Assembly: GCA_016713765.1 (NCBI GenBank)
Contig: JADJON010000001.1
Span: forward strand, 124,001-188,000
From: Bacteroidota bacterium
Lineage (GTDB): Bacteria > Bacteroidota > Bacteroidia > AKYH767-A > 2013-40CM-41-45
Direction of reading: 5' to 3'
Length of the DNA: 64,000 bases
Part shown: one piece after another, positions 46,911 to 56,486 of the stretch
Numbering within the stretch: position 1 is the first letter of the stretch
Layout of the letters: each line of letters begins with the position of its first letter
Program-made: the position numbers and the translations under genes
Notes under the pieces: generated by a model
The model's input: only the letters and a program-made list of their open reading frames with translations
Told to the model about the DNA's origin: nothing
The model's database searches: none

Positions 46911-48131
46911 TCAGCCGCCGGATCCGGCATGTTCCGTCTTCTCCTTCCCTGCCATCCACAAAAAACCCAGCGACAGAAAAAGGGATGAAACGATCAGGAT
47001 GACGAACAAGCGATCGAAACCGTATCGGTCCGCGATCCCAAGCCCCAATGATGGCGCCGCGATGGTCGCGATCCCATAGGCGATCGAATAGAGCGCGGAG
47101 TATTGTCCCTGCCGTTCTTTTTTCGGCCGGGAAAGCGCATAGTTCATCATGAACGGCATCGCGAAAATCTCCGACAGGGTAATCACGAACGTATACAGGA
47201 TCGCGAAGGAGAGTCGGTGTTCACCGAAATAAAGCAAAGCGAACGCGGCAGGTAAACAAAAGACGCCGATGACGATGAACCGGAAGATCTTCTTCGACTT
47301 TTCCAGCTTGGCGATCAACGGCATCTCGATGATCACGACCAGTATCCCGTTCAATGCCATGAGCAGTCCGATGCGGTCTTCGTCGTACCCGCTGACGGTT
47401 TTGAAGTACTGCGGAATACTGGCGAAGATCTGGAAGAAGATGGTCCCATACACGGCCACCAGCGCGATGAAGAACAAATAACGCAGATCGCGGTAGGCGG
47501 AGGTGCTGCTGTCGGCCAGCACTTCATTCTTGTGACGTCCGGGTATCGTTGCAGGCCGGGGCAGGTAGAGGAACAACATGAGCGCGGCCAGAAAACCGGT
47601 GCAGGCATCGATGACGAACAGCCAGCGATAGCCGAGGTAGAGCGCGACGAATCCGCCAACAGCCGGACCAACGGCAAAGCCGAGGTTGACCGCCAGGCGC
47701 ATCAGCCCGACCGACCGGGTGCGGTTTTCAGGCGTGCTGTATTCGGCGATGGCAGCGGCGTTGGCTGGTCGGAAACTGTCGGCCGCCAGCGCATAGATGA
47801 AGATCACCGCCGCCATTCCCGCCGGCGTGGTGATGACCAGTAAGGAGAGCAGGATAAGTCCGCTCGAGATCAGGGCCGACACCATGATGTCGAAGTGATT
47901 CTTGCGATCGGTCAGCCAGCCACCCAGATAACTGCCCAGTACGCTGCCCATCCCGTAGAAGCTCATGACAAATCCTGCCTCCGCGATCGAGAAGTGCAGG
48001 TCGCGCGTCATGTAGAGCGTGGTAAACAACAACACCATCGACCCGCTGCGGTTGATGAACATCGCCAGCGAGAGGATCCAGATGTTGCGGTTCAGATTCG
48101 AAAAAGCGTGACGGTAAAGATGGAGGGGCAT
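46911..48131 (-). CDS. Major facilitator superfamily transporter
   Basis: The 406-residue protein has about 12 hydrophobic helices. The cytoplasmic loop 2-3 carries GSYLGGWLTDRKN, the MFS GxLxDRxG-like signature, and helix 4 shows AADSFRPANAAAIAEYSTPENR, a wording seen in drug-type MFS exporters. The central loop is short and the second half repeats the fold. It probably exports or imports a small molecule by proton antiport; the substrate is unknown. It is transcribed away from the SBBP gene. A near-consensus element TATCTTTA (48144-48151) lies upstream. The frame is intact. Confidence 0.88.
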   Translation of the reverse strand: MPLHLYRHAFSNLNRNIWILSLAMFINRSGSMVLLFTTLYMTRDLHFSIAEAGFVMSFYGMGSVLGSYLGGWLTDRKNHFDIMVSALISSGLILLSLLVITTPAGMAAVIFIYALAADSFRPANAAAIAEYSTPENRTRSVGLMRLAVNLGFAVGPAVGGFVALYLGYRWLFVIDACTGFLAALMLFLYLPRPATIPGRHKNEVLADSSTSAYRDLRYLFFIALVAVYGTIFFQIFASIPQYFKTVSGYDEDRIGLLMALNGILVVIIEMPLIAKLEKSKKIFRFIVIGVFCLPAAFALLYFGEHRLSFAILYTFVITLSEIFAMPFMMNYALSRPKKERQGQYSALYSIAYGIATIAAPSLGLGIADRYGFDRLFVILIVSSLFLSLGFLWMAGKEKTEHAGSGG

Positions 48132-48189
48132 GGGAGGGAATGGTAAAGATAGGCAATGTGGGATTGATGGGGGATCGTTGACGGTAGTG

Positions 48190-48280
48190 ATTTGAAATTG
48201 GTGATTGGTAACTGGTAATTAGTAATTAAAAATCGGTGTTTAGTTACTAATTACTAATTACCAGTTACCAGTTACCAAAA
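48190..48280. repeat. Heptamer repeat with perfect 21-bp inverted repeat
   Basis: GGTAACTGGTAATTAGTAATT (48207-48227, 21 bases) is the exact reverse complement of 48249-48269, separated by 21 bases. The words GGTGATT, GGTAACT and TAATTAG are the same as in the array at 7191-7345. It lies in the divergent gap between the MFS and SBBP genes. Confidence 0.8.
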
Positions 48281-48318
48281 TACCCACCAGCACGGATACC
48301 CGCGCTCCTTTTCCCGCT

Positions 48319-48326
48319 TACCTTTG
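48319..48326 (+). promoter_or_regulatory. -7 element of the SBBP gene
   Basis: TACCTTTG, exact consensus, 16 bases before the ATG at 48343. It shows that an in-frame TTG inside it (48324) is not the start. Confidence 0.6.
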
Positions 48327-48342
48327 TGTAAACACCTCACCC

Positions 48343-49769
48343 ATGAAAAAATCTACGCCATCTTCCTTTGGTTCTCGACATCCCTGGTATTTAGCGAGGC
48401 TCAAACCCCGACGTTTCAGATCCCGTTCAACAATTCCGGCGGCACTTTGTCCAATGAGTTATTCTGTGTGGAATCGGACCAATCCGGCAACATCTATTTC
48501 TGTGGTAAGCATACCGATGTGATCACCTTCGGTGGCACCACCTTGAGCGTAGGCAGTGGCGGAGCCTGGTTCCGAAAACTGAGCCCTGGCGGCAACCTCG
48601 AATGGTTGCGGCAGGGTGGCACACCCGGCACCACCGACATTGCTTATGGCATTGCCGCGGACCCGCGCAACAACGGGCGTTGCTACGTGGCCGGTTCGCT
48701 GAACACCAGCTCCGCTTCCACCTTCGGAAGTCAGACCCTGCCGGCCAGTTATCTGGGATTCGTTGCCTGCTACGATGCTACAGGTAGCGCCTTGTGGCTG
48801 GCAGGAACCAGTTCGGCGGTCTATTCCATCGCCTGCGACGCGAACGGGTACCTGTTCATCAATACCGGTGACGCGGCCATCCACAAGCTGGACGCGGGGA
48901 ACGGAAACGATCTGGGCACCATCACCCTGAGCGGTAGCCTCATGAACCCCCAATGGCACAACATTGTGATCCACGGCAACGATGTGATCGCGCAGGGAGG
49001 GAATAAGATCCTCAAATTCGACAACAACCTGAATCAACTCTGGAGTACGCCGGTGAATGCATCCCTGGCCGAGACGTTCCGGCTCAACCTGGATGCGAAC
49101 GGCGATGTGTATGGCACCTTCTACGCACTCTTTGGTAGTGTGACCGTTGGTAGCGTGACGAAAAGCAATTTTCCGAACGGCTATGTTTATCGCCTCGACG
49201 GCGCAACCGGAAACGTGCTGTCCTGCGATTCGATCCTGATCAACGGGGCCGCCTCGAAGATAAAAGAGTATATCCCGGCTGCCGGCAGTCCGCAGTTTTA
49301 CATCAGTGGCGACGGCGCTTTCAACACCCCTACGGTACTGAAGGATGGGCCTTCGCTTTCTGACACCTGGACCAAAGTGTTCCCTTCCAACGCGCCGGTG
49401 AATGATCTGGAAATCATTTCGAATAATTGCATGGTGGCGGTCGGCAAACATTCGGGCACTTCGGTGTTCGACAGTTACACGCTTAACCTCCCCGCGGGAT
49501 CTTCCGGCATCGATAACAGCTACCTGATCGGGCTTTGTTCCGGCACCGTCGACATCCCTGAACAATCCGACGCAAGTACCAGGGCCTATCCAAATCCGGC
49601 TGCCGATTACATCGTTATGCCGGGAAATGAAACGGAGACGATTACGCTATCGAATGTCCTGGGCGAACACTTCATCGTGCTGGCGATCGGAAGCAATCGC
49701 TTCGATCTGCGCGGGCTGCCGGCAGGAGTTTATGTCATGCCCCGTGGAATGCGCTTCGTAAAACAATAA
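48343..49769 (+). CDS. T9SS protein with SBBP-type beta-propeller repeats, one frameshift at the start
   Basis: The ATG at 48343 is followed by six A; with a seventh the product would read MKKIYAIFLWFSTSLVFSEA, a normal signal peptide, in frame with the rest. Repeats of SBBP type follow (SDQSGNIYFCGKHTDVITF, AADPRNNGRCYVAGSLN, LDANGDVYGTFYALFG). The C-terminal AYPNPAADYIVMPG then FDLRGLPAGVYVM is a T9SS type A domain. It is predicted to be a surface or secreted propeller with unknown ligand. The loss of one A in a homopolymer fits the error pattern of this segment. Confidence 0.82.
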
Positions 49770-49851
49770 GCGCAGTACCGGAAAGACCGCATCCCTTCCG
49801 TTCATCGTCCTGCAAGAGCCCGTTCCGCGTGGCCGGTCTCCGAAAAGCGCC

Positions 49852-49859
49852 TACCTTTG
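49852..49859 (+). promoter_or_regulatory. -7 element before the gene at 49867
   Basis: TACCTTTG, exact consensus, 7 bases before the ATG. The transcript leader would be very short. Confidence 0.55.
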
Positions 49860-49866
49860 CGCTCGC

Positions 49867-50354
49867 ATGATCGTCGATATTGTCATTCGGGAAACACCGG
49901 AAGGTGAAGTCATCCATTACCTGCTGAGCGAAGACGAACGCGAGTTCGATCTGCGCGGTTTGCTGTTCGAGGACGAAGTTACCGACTGCGACTGGCTGGA
50001 TGAGGAACAACGCTTCCTGGTGGCCGCTTATAACGACTGGGAAGGCAAATCGAATTTCGCGATACTGAGCCTGCATGGTGAATTGTTGCGGAAAGGGATC
50101 CGGCAGATCCGGCAGTACATTCCGGAACAACGCCTCTTCATCATCGAGCAAACGGGAGCCAGTCTTGGCGAGGATCGTTTCGACTACCAGGCGGAGGAAG
50201 ACGACATACTTTTCGCGGTGATGAACGATACGGGCGACTACGTGATCGAACCGCAGCCGGAACAGATCTTTACAACGAACAGGAAACCGCCTTCGGCGTC
50301 GGTAGCGGACAGGAGTGGATCATTTACGATCTCAAGGGGAAGCGCATTTCCTGA
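49867..50354 (+). CDS. Cytoplasmic acidic protein of unknown function, one frameshift
   Basis: The product is about 162 residues and acidic, with no signal peptide (MIVDIVIRETPEGEVIHYLL, DEREFDLRGLLFEDEV, AAYNDWEGKSNFAILSLHG). Near 50270 the frame shifts; the other frame gives YNEQETAFGVGSGQEWIIYD then LKGKRIS and a stop (50352-50354) that shares its last base with the ATG of the next gene. A missing T in ATCTTT-TAC would restore it. Strand-rich with repeated YD or D.. pairs; I do not recognise the family. It is translationally coupled to the GreA/B-like gene. Confidence 0.6.
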
Positions 50355-50820
50355 TGGACACGGCCCTCTTGTCGGGTTTAAAAGCCGATCTGCACCAACG
50401 ATGTCTGGAGCTGCTCGCTTCAAAGATCGTCGAACTTACCCGGATGCAAACCGAACTGCTGGAAGGCGCGCTGGATGACAGTAAAAGTTCCGCGGGCGAC
50501 AAGCACGAAACGCGCGCGCGATGATGCAGTTGGAGCAGGAAAAGCTTGCCGGACAATTGCAAGACCTGCTCGATCAGCAACAACAGCTTATCCGATTTGA
50601 TCCGTCGTTATCGGACGGGGTGATCCGTCCCGGAAGTCTGGTACAAACGGATCGCATGCTTTTTTATCTCACCGTCGGGCTCGGGAAACTGCGACTGGAA
50701 ACCACCGAATGCATGGTCCTCTCCCCTTCCTCCCCGCTCGGCAAACGCATGAACGGGCTTTCCGCCGGCGATCGATGTGAAGTCAACGGGCAGGTGTATC
50801 ACATTCTGGCGGTCGTTTAG
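50354..50820 (+). CDS. GreA/GreB C-terminal-like small protein, one frameshift
   Basis: The ATG at 50354 shares its A with the stop of the previous gene. The first part (LKADLHQRCLELLASKIVEL, DDSKSSAGDKHET) is a helical hairpin, and the second (ARAMMQLEQEKLAGQLQDLL, then IRPGSLVQTDRMLFYLTVGL, SPSSPLGKRMNGLSAGD) resembles the C-terminal fold of GreA/GreB. The two parts are in different frames at a GCGCGCG run near 50515, where one missing G would join them. Close relatives in Bacteroidota are often misnamed as 3-oxoacyl-ACP synthase. It may bind the RNA polymerase secondary channel; that is an inference from fold only. Confidence 0.72.
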
Positions 50821-50914
50821 ATTTTTCGCTATTTTCAGTCATCGCCGAATTGTCATTTAACAAGATCCTGTCTCTTGATGTACCAATGAATTCCGATCTT
50901 CGGCTAACTCTTCC

Positions 50915-52758
50915 ATGCGCACGATCCTGTTTTCGATGCTCTGGATGTTGCCGGGTCTGACGCGACTGCTTGCACAGTCGGATCCGATCGCGGTGTCCGG
51001 GCTTTATTCACTGGGCAATGATTTCCAGGACCGCGCCTATGCGGTCACCGTGGATGATAGCGGCAACACTGTTATGTCCGGTTCCGCCTCCAGTGCTATG
51101 GTTAATTTCGATCTGCTGGGAGGAAGTACGCCGGGCGAGCACCCGGTTCCCGGCAATTACCTCGTCCGCTATCGGGCGGACCAATCGGTGCAATGGGCTC
51201 GTTACTCCGGCTATTCGGAATCACGTTTCGTTATCACACACCTGGAGACTGATCGAATGAATCACACGCTCGTCCTGGGCTATTACCGGGGTCTGGTGGA
51301 TATTGATTTCGGTCAAAGCGGAACCGAATACTTGCAGGAGGCCAACTATCAACCATCCTTTTTCCTGGCGCAACTTGACAGCAACGGAAAACCGATCCGG
51401 CATGTTGAATGGGTGGCCCTGTCGGATAGTTTCGACACTTATACCGGTGATCGGACCTTTGTAACCGATCTTTCACTCGACGAAAACGGTAACATCTATC
51501 TGGCGGGGTACTCGGGAAGTGTTTTTACCACGCAGCAGTTGCCCAACGATACGCTTCGTGAATTCACCTGGTTTGTGATTAAGCTGGACAGTTCATTGCA
51601 GGTCCAATGGATGGATGGTCTGGAAAAGGTTGTTCATGAATTCCACAATTGGACGAATTTTCTGCCCGTCATGGCGGATGCTGACCGGAACGGTAACGTC
51701 TATGTCACATTGTGTTTCGGAGACAGCATCAATCTTCACTTTTCGCATGAACCACCAAACTACCTAAGTGCTAAGCCCTATGATTACACAAATCCGCCGA
51801 GTCAGGAAAGCTCTAACCGTGATCTGCTGATCATACAATATGACGTGAACGGTAATTATTTGCGTCATCGGCGGTTTCATTCTGACAGGGTTAGCAGCGA
51901 AAAGAACCTCGACGCGGACGTGCTGCCGAACGATCATCTCTATGTATTGGCGGCCTATGACCGGGAATTCAGCGTGGACGACAGCACCTGGAATCCACCC
52001 GGAATCGATTCGTTGTATGATTACAACCTCATCCTACTCGAGCTGGACGATCAGTTAAACCTAGTACGGCACCGGCGCTTTCATAACAACATACTGTCGC
52101 CGAGGGTCATTACAATTACCTGGAAGCCGACGAATGCGGCAATCTGCTCGTGCGGATCGACCGGGTCATGTACAATGGCTTCCCGTTTCCGCCCTTTGAT
52201 GACAATTCACTTCCGATATTGTACAAGGAGAATACTTATGTATTCAATGAAGCGCTTGATGTGATCGATACGATTTCGTTTCCCGACTTTAATCTCTACG
52301 ATTTTCTGTCCGCCGATATACACAACGGCCATCTGGCCATGACCGGAACGTTTGCCGACGATTTCCACGTCGAGCACTTTACCGTTTTCGAGCGAAACCC
52401 GGTTCCATCGAATTCCTACTACGACAATTTCCTGTTGCTTGGCGACTATACGCCTTGCAGGCTTCCAATACCAGAACCGCTCCCGGAAGTTATCATTCCA
52501 AATGTATTCACGCCAGATGGCGACGGACTGAACGACACCTGGCAGGTGCGCGATACGACGGGGCGTTTCGCTGCCCGTTGGCAAATATTCAATCGCTGGG
52601 GCCAGGAAGTATCACACGGTTCATTTCCCGGTTCCGGCTGGACCGGAACGGATGAACGCAGACAACCCTGTCCCGACGGAGTTTATTTCTACATACTGGC
52701 CATCGAAAACTCCTCGATCCATCAGGAAGAACGTGGCTGGGTGAAACTGATCCGGTGA
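50915..52758 (+). CDS. SBBP-like propeller protein with T9SS type B (gliding-motility) domain, one frameshift
   Basis: A signal peptide (about 1-21) is followed by propeller-like repeats (VDDSGNTVMSGSASSAMVNF, LDENGNIYLAGYSGSVF, ADRNGNVYVTLCFGDS). The frame changes near 52100, where a missing C joins NNILSP to EGHYNYLEADECGNLLV. The C-terminal EVIIPNVFTPDGDGLNDTW and IFNRWGQEV, then DGVYFYILAIE is the CHU_C/T9SS type B sorting domain, which is retained on the cell rather than cut like type A. It ends 3 bases before the converging gene. The role in adhesion or motility is inferred from the domain only. Confidence 0.85.
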
Positions 52759-52761
52759 CGG

Positions 52762-54291
52762 TCATCGCCGAACCGGACGTTTTTCTCGAAGTGCTTCCGC
52801 AAATGGGACGTTTCGAACCCGGGAGTCGATCCAGCTCAGGAAGTCGAAGTATTCCATAATACGATTATCGTTCGGGTTGTAGGATTTTCGGATCATACTA
52901 CCCAGTTCCTGCAATCGTTTCTTCCTTTCCATATCAGAAGATGCCCGAACCACCTTTCGCCAAAGTTGGTGTATAAACATTCGTTCAAGCGGATAGACGT
53001 CAGGGCGCTTGTCGAAGAACCGGAGTGCAGATGGAACCAGTGATTGCAACATGTCAACGTCGCCCAGTTCGAAGTGAAGGATAATACCAAGCACGCGGGC
53101 ATATCCCTGAAAGAGGCGATTTACCGGGAGCGGCTTAAGATTGAGTATGGCATTGATCCAACGCAGGCTTTTGCGGTAGTCACCGTTGATGAAGTGGATG
53201 TAGGACAATGCATACTGGAAGATCACCGCGTGCACGGCGCTGATCAGGTGGCGGTCCTTTTGTAAACGCTCTTCAATCGTCTCGGTCAGTTCTCCGGCAT
53301 TATCGTATTCACGGAGATACAGGTTCTGGTAAAACTCGCGCAGGAGGACACGCATCCTGATCATGGATCGCATTTTCTCAGAATTACCGGCGGGGAAACG
53401 GTCGGGAATGCTCCTGAGTTTCTCCAAAGCCCGGTCGAATTCCTGAAAACGATCGTTCTCACCGAGTGTTGCGATCAGGTTGTTCAGCGCCTTGATATAC
53501 GCAAGCAAATGCTGGTTGGTGAAGGCCGGATCCGAATCAAACAATTCGACGGCGCGTCTTGATACTTCCAGGTATCGTTTCCGTTCGTCCAGTGCGCTGT
53601 AATACTTTGCGCGCGCTTTGTAGCGCAACACGCGCGCAAGCACACCCATGCCCGCATCGGGGCGGCGCATTACGGGCACGTTGAGTGCGGTCTTGTATTT
53701 ACGGTGGTCCGCTTCACTTCTGATCCAGATCGATTCGCTGTACAGTTTATTGATCTGATCGTACACGACATTGCAGGCTGCAAGCTCTTCCAGGCGGGTG
53801 ATTACCAATCGCTCTTCCGCCTCCACCTTCGCAAAATTCTCTACGAGTTGCTTCTCGAGCATCAGCGTTCGCTCCCAGGAGATCGCTTCCATCCATTGAC
53901 CGAAAAACTCGTAGCGACTGGCCAGCTCCTTCGCTTTCGGTAGTTGTCGAATGCAGGCGTCATATAATCCTTTTTCGAATAAGATGGTAATACGATTCAG
54001 GACCTTCCTGACTTCCAACTGAGCGTTCCGCACCGAGTAATAATTATCGAGGGCATCGAGTATGCGCTCGTACAAGTACATCTTCATCCTTGGCAGCTGC
54101 CGGATATAGGTTTCGGATTTTAGTAAGGCAGTTTCATCGTATTCCCGTAGCCGCTCAATCGCCGTAAACAGTCGCATGAACTTGGGATCGTCCTGCCGCT
54201 TACCGAAAGCATATGTTCGGATGTATCCCTTTTCGTGCTTACTGAGCGAACGGATAAGGAGAAAAAGATCCGGTGATGCCGTTTTGGCCAT
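52762..54291 (-). CDS. Large alpha-helical protein of unknown function
   Basis: The 509-residue product lacks a signal peptide or membrane segment. It starts MAKTASPDLFLLIRSLSKHE and is nearly all helical, with repeated Leu/Tyr/Arg-rich stretches (RMKMYLYERILDALDNYYSV, SALDERKRYLEVSRRAVELF, RWINAILNLKPLPVNRLFQG), like irregular TPR or solenoid repeats. The KHEKGYIRTYA opening is familiar from Bacteroidota hypothetical proteins, but I cannot name the family. Its -7 element ends 4 bases before the ATG. It converges on the type B T9SS gene. Confidence 0.65.
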   Translation of the reverse strand: MAKTASPDLFLLIRSLSKHEKGYIRTYAFGKRQDDPKFMRLFTAIERLREYDETALLKSETYIRQLPRMKMYLYERILDALDNYYSVRNAQLEVRKVLNRITILFEKGLYDACIRQLPKAKELASRYEFFGQWMEAISWERTLMLEKQLVENFAKVEAEERLVITRLEELAACNVVYDQINKLYSESIWIRSEADHRKYKTALNVPVMRRPDAGMGVLARVLRYKARAKYYSALDERKRYLEVSRRAVELFDSDPAFTNQHLLAYIKALNNLIATLGENDRFQEFDRALEKLRSIPDRFPAGNSEKMRSMIRMRVLLREFYQNLYLREYDNAGELTETIEERLQKDRHLISAVHAVIFQYALSYIHFINGDYRKSLRWINAILNLKPLPVNRLFQGYARVLGIILHFELGDVDMLQSLVPSALRFFDKRPDVYPLERMFIHQLWRKVVRASSDMERKKRLQELGSMIRKSYNPNDNRIMEYFDFLSWIDSRVRNVPFAEALREKRPVRR

Positions 54292-54295
54292 GGGT

Positions 54296-54303
54296 CAAAG
54301 ATA
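54296..54303 (-). promoter_or_regulatory. -7 element abutting the start codon of the gene at 52762-54291
   Basis: TATCTTTG on the minus strand, exact consensus, separated from the ATG by only four bases. Transcription would begin at or very near the start codon, suggesting a leaderless mRNA. Confidence 0.55.
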
Positions 54304-54500
54304 GATCACCTGCGACATTCAGCACACGGAATGGCGGGTCGGGTTTATTCGACAATTCGATTTCAGGCCCAAAAGCAAAACGAATTCTGCTCGTTGACGG
54401 TGATTAAGACTGCGTCGGATTGAATTTTATCCGGGATTTTGATTCGGCTTGCCCGGGTTGATTCCGGAATTTTACGGTACACGAATTCAATTTACCCCTC

Positions 54501-56336
54501 ATGCGAAAACCAATCCTCCTTCTGTCATTCCTGGTACTGATCGCGGTCGGTCAACTGCGAGCGCAGGTTTTCAGCAACACCACCTCCGTGCCGATTCCCT
54601 CCGGCGGAACAGAACTGCGGATACCGGTAACCGTCATGGGCCTTCCAACGGTACTGAACAGTTCCTTCGGTCTCGGCGCCCTGTGCTTTGACATTACGCA
54701 CCAGGCCGATGTCAATCTCCGCATTCAACTCGAATCTCCGGATGGTCACCGCATCACGCTGATTGACCAGAAAGGTTCGAATGGAGACAACTTCACCGGA
54801 ACCTGTCTTATGGAAAACGGCGTGAACGGCTGGGTCATGACCGGCACTGCGCCGTTTACCGGAAGTTACTTTCCGATGCAGTCGCTCAACCTGCTGAACA
54901 ACGGACAGGATCCTAACGGAGTCTGGTACTTCTGCGTGACCGATCTGTTCCTTCCGGCCGATACCGGCAGCTTTCATTATGTGAATCTTACGTTCATGAA
55001 TAATCCACCAGCCGATCCGACCGGAACATCGGGACCTTGTAATGAACAGAATGCCGGCGCGTGTCAGTGCCCAACCCCCGGCTCGACGGACTGCGACCTG
55101 CTTCCGGACGTTACGGCTTCTCAACTGAGCATGCAGCAGGATCATCATGAGTACAACGGACATATTACCGTAGGAGTCGGCACGCCGAATATAGGATGGG
55201 GGCCGTTGGAGATCCACGGCATTCAAAGTTGTTATTGTGATACGGTGCAAGTGAGTTGCTCCACGTCTTTTTGTCCAAGCGGGGAACCGCCCAAGCAATT
55301 GGTCAATCAGCGCATCTACCACAAAACAGGTAACAACATGACGTATTTCGATCGCCCTGCCGGCACCATGAGTTACCATCCATCTCACGGACACATTCAT
55401 GTCGATAACTGGCTGTACTACACGCTGCGCACCTGGTCTCCGGATCCTGATCCGAGTAACTGGCCGATCGTCGGGACCGGGACGAAAATGAGTTTTTGTC
55501 TGATCAATCTGAGTGATTGCGACTCCTGGTATGGATACTGTGTCGATTCGACCGGACGCGTTCTAACCCGGGCCGATTTTCCAAACGCGGACTTCGGCAA
55601 TGTATCCGGTTGTACAAACGACCAGGGCATCTACGTCGGCAACATCGATGAATACAGCAGCGGCATGAATGGAGCCGGAATCGTTATTCCGAACGCCTGC
55701 AACGACACTTATTACATTGTGGCGATCACCGACCCGTTGAATCTTTTTCTTGAATCGAACGAACGGAACAACTGGGCGGTCTTACCGATTACGCTGAACA
55801 TGCAAACCAACGCGAACTTGTTGCCGAGTGGATTCACCTATACGCTGAACGGCTTATCCATCAACAGCGAATCCAATGCCTCCGGTGCCGACACTTGCAT
55901 CTGGGTATGGGGAGATGGTACACGCGATACCGTTCTGGCAAACTCCGTCGCCCATCATTCCTACACCGCACCGGGTTCCTTTGTGCTCTTCCATTATGCC
56001 ATCAATCAATGCGGACCTACAGTCAGCGCTGATACCATTCAAGTATTGTCGACCGGACTTGGCAGTCCGGTCGAACTTGCAGAAACCGGATTGTTTCCGA
56101 ACCCGTCGAAAGACCAAACGTTCCTGATTTATTCGTTGGCCAGTTCCAGCCAACCGGTCATCGAAGTGTTCGACGCGCTGGGTAACCGGCTGAAACAAAT
56201 CCAACCCGGGACCCAGTTCCCGGGTAAATACCGCGTACCCATGAGCAGCGCCAGTGAGAACTGGACAGCCGGAACTTATTTCATCCGAATCCGGACGGCC
56301 AATTCGGAAAAGACGCTGCGCTGGATCGTCTTCTAG
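54501..56336 (+). CDS. Lysyl-oxidase-like secreted protein with P domain, PKD domain and T9SS type A domain
   Basis: The 611-residue product has a signal peptide (about 1-21), a proprotein-convertase P/Homo B-like domain (about 30-170: DVNLRIQLESPDGHRITLID, PNGVWYFCVTDL) and a Cys-rich linker. Next comes a lysyl-oxidase-like domain (about 200-440) with the His cluster His293, His296, His298 and His300 in SYHPSHGHIHVDNW, the position of the copper ligands, and YVGNIDEYSS, then YYIVAITDPLN and SNERNNWA. A PKD-like domain and a sorting domain (GLFPNPSKDQTF, TAGTYFIRI) end it. The frame is intact. Cross-linking or amine oxidase activity outside the cell is inferred, not shown; the Tyr-derived cofactor residues were not verified. 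Confidence 0.75.
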   Translation: MRKPILLLSFLVLIAVGQLRAQVFSNTTSVPIPSGGTELRIPVTVMGLPTVLNSSFGLGALCFDITHQADVNLRIQLESPDGHRITLIDQKGSNGDNFTGTCLMENGVNGWVMTGTAPFTGSYFPMQSLNLLNNGQDPNGVWYFCVTDLFLPADTGSFHYVNLTFMNNPPADPTGTSGPCNEQNAGACQCPTPGSTDCDLLPDVTASQLSMQQDHHEYNGHITVGVGTPNIGWGPLEIHGIQSCYCDTVQVSCSTSFCPSGEPPKQLVNQRIYHKTGNNMTYFDRPAGTMSYHPSHGHIHVDNWLYYTLRTWSPDPDPSNWPIVGTGTKMSFCLINLSDCDSWYGYCVDSTGRVLTRADFPNADFGNVSGCTNDQGIYVGNIDEYSSGMNGAGIVIPNACNDTYYIVAITDPLNLFLESNERNNWAVLPITLNMQTNANLLPSGFTYTLNGLSINSESNASGADTCIWVWGDGTRDTVLANSVAHHSYTAPGSFVLFHYAINQCGPTVSADTIQVLSTGLGSPVELAETGLFPNPSKDQTFLIYSLASSSQPVIEVFDALGNRLKQIQPGTQFPGKYRVPMSSASENWTAGTYFIRIRTANSEKTLRWIVF

Positions 56337-56387
56337 AGCGGTTTGTACGTTAACCTGATCATGTTGGTGGTAACTTGCCCAGGTGAT

Positions 56388-56419
56388 AAAACCCCTGTCC
56401 GGATGGACAGGGGTTTTTT
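56388..56419 (+). terminator. Rho-independent terminator after the lysyl-oxidase-like gene
   Basis: AAAACCCCTGTCC (56388-56400) pairs with GGACAGGGGTTTT (56405-56417) around a GGAT loop, then more T. Perfect 13-bp stem. Confidence 0.9.
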
Positions 56420-56486
56420 ATTCAGTAAATACAATCGCGTTGATATCCGTCATTGGACTCGTTTAAAAGTATGTTGACCTTTAAAC

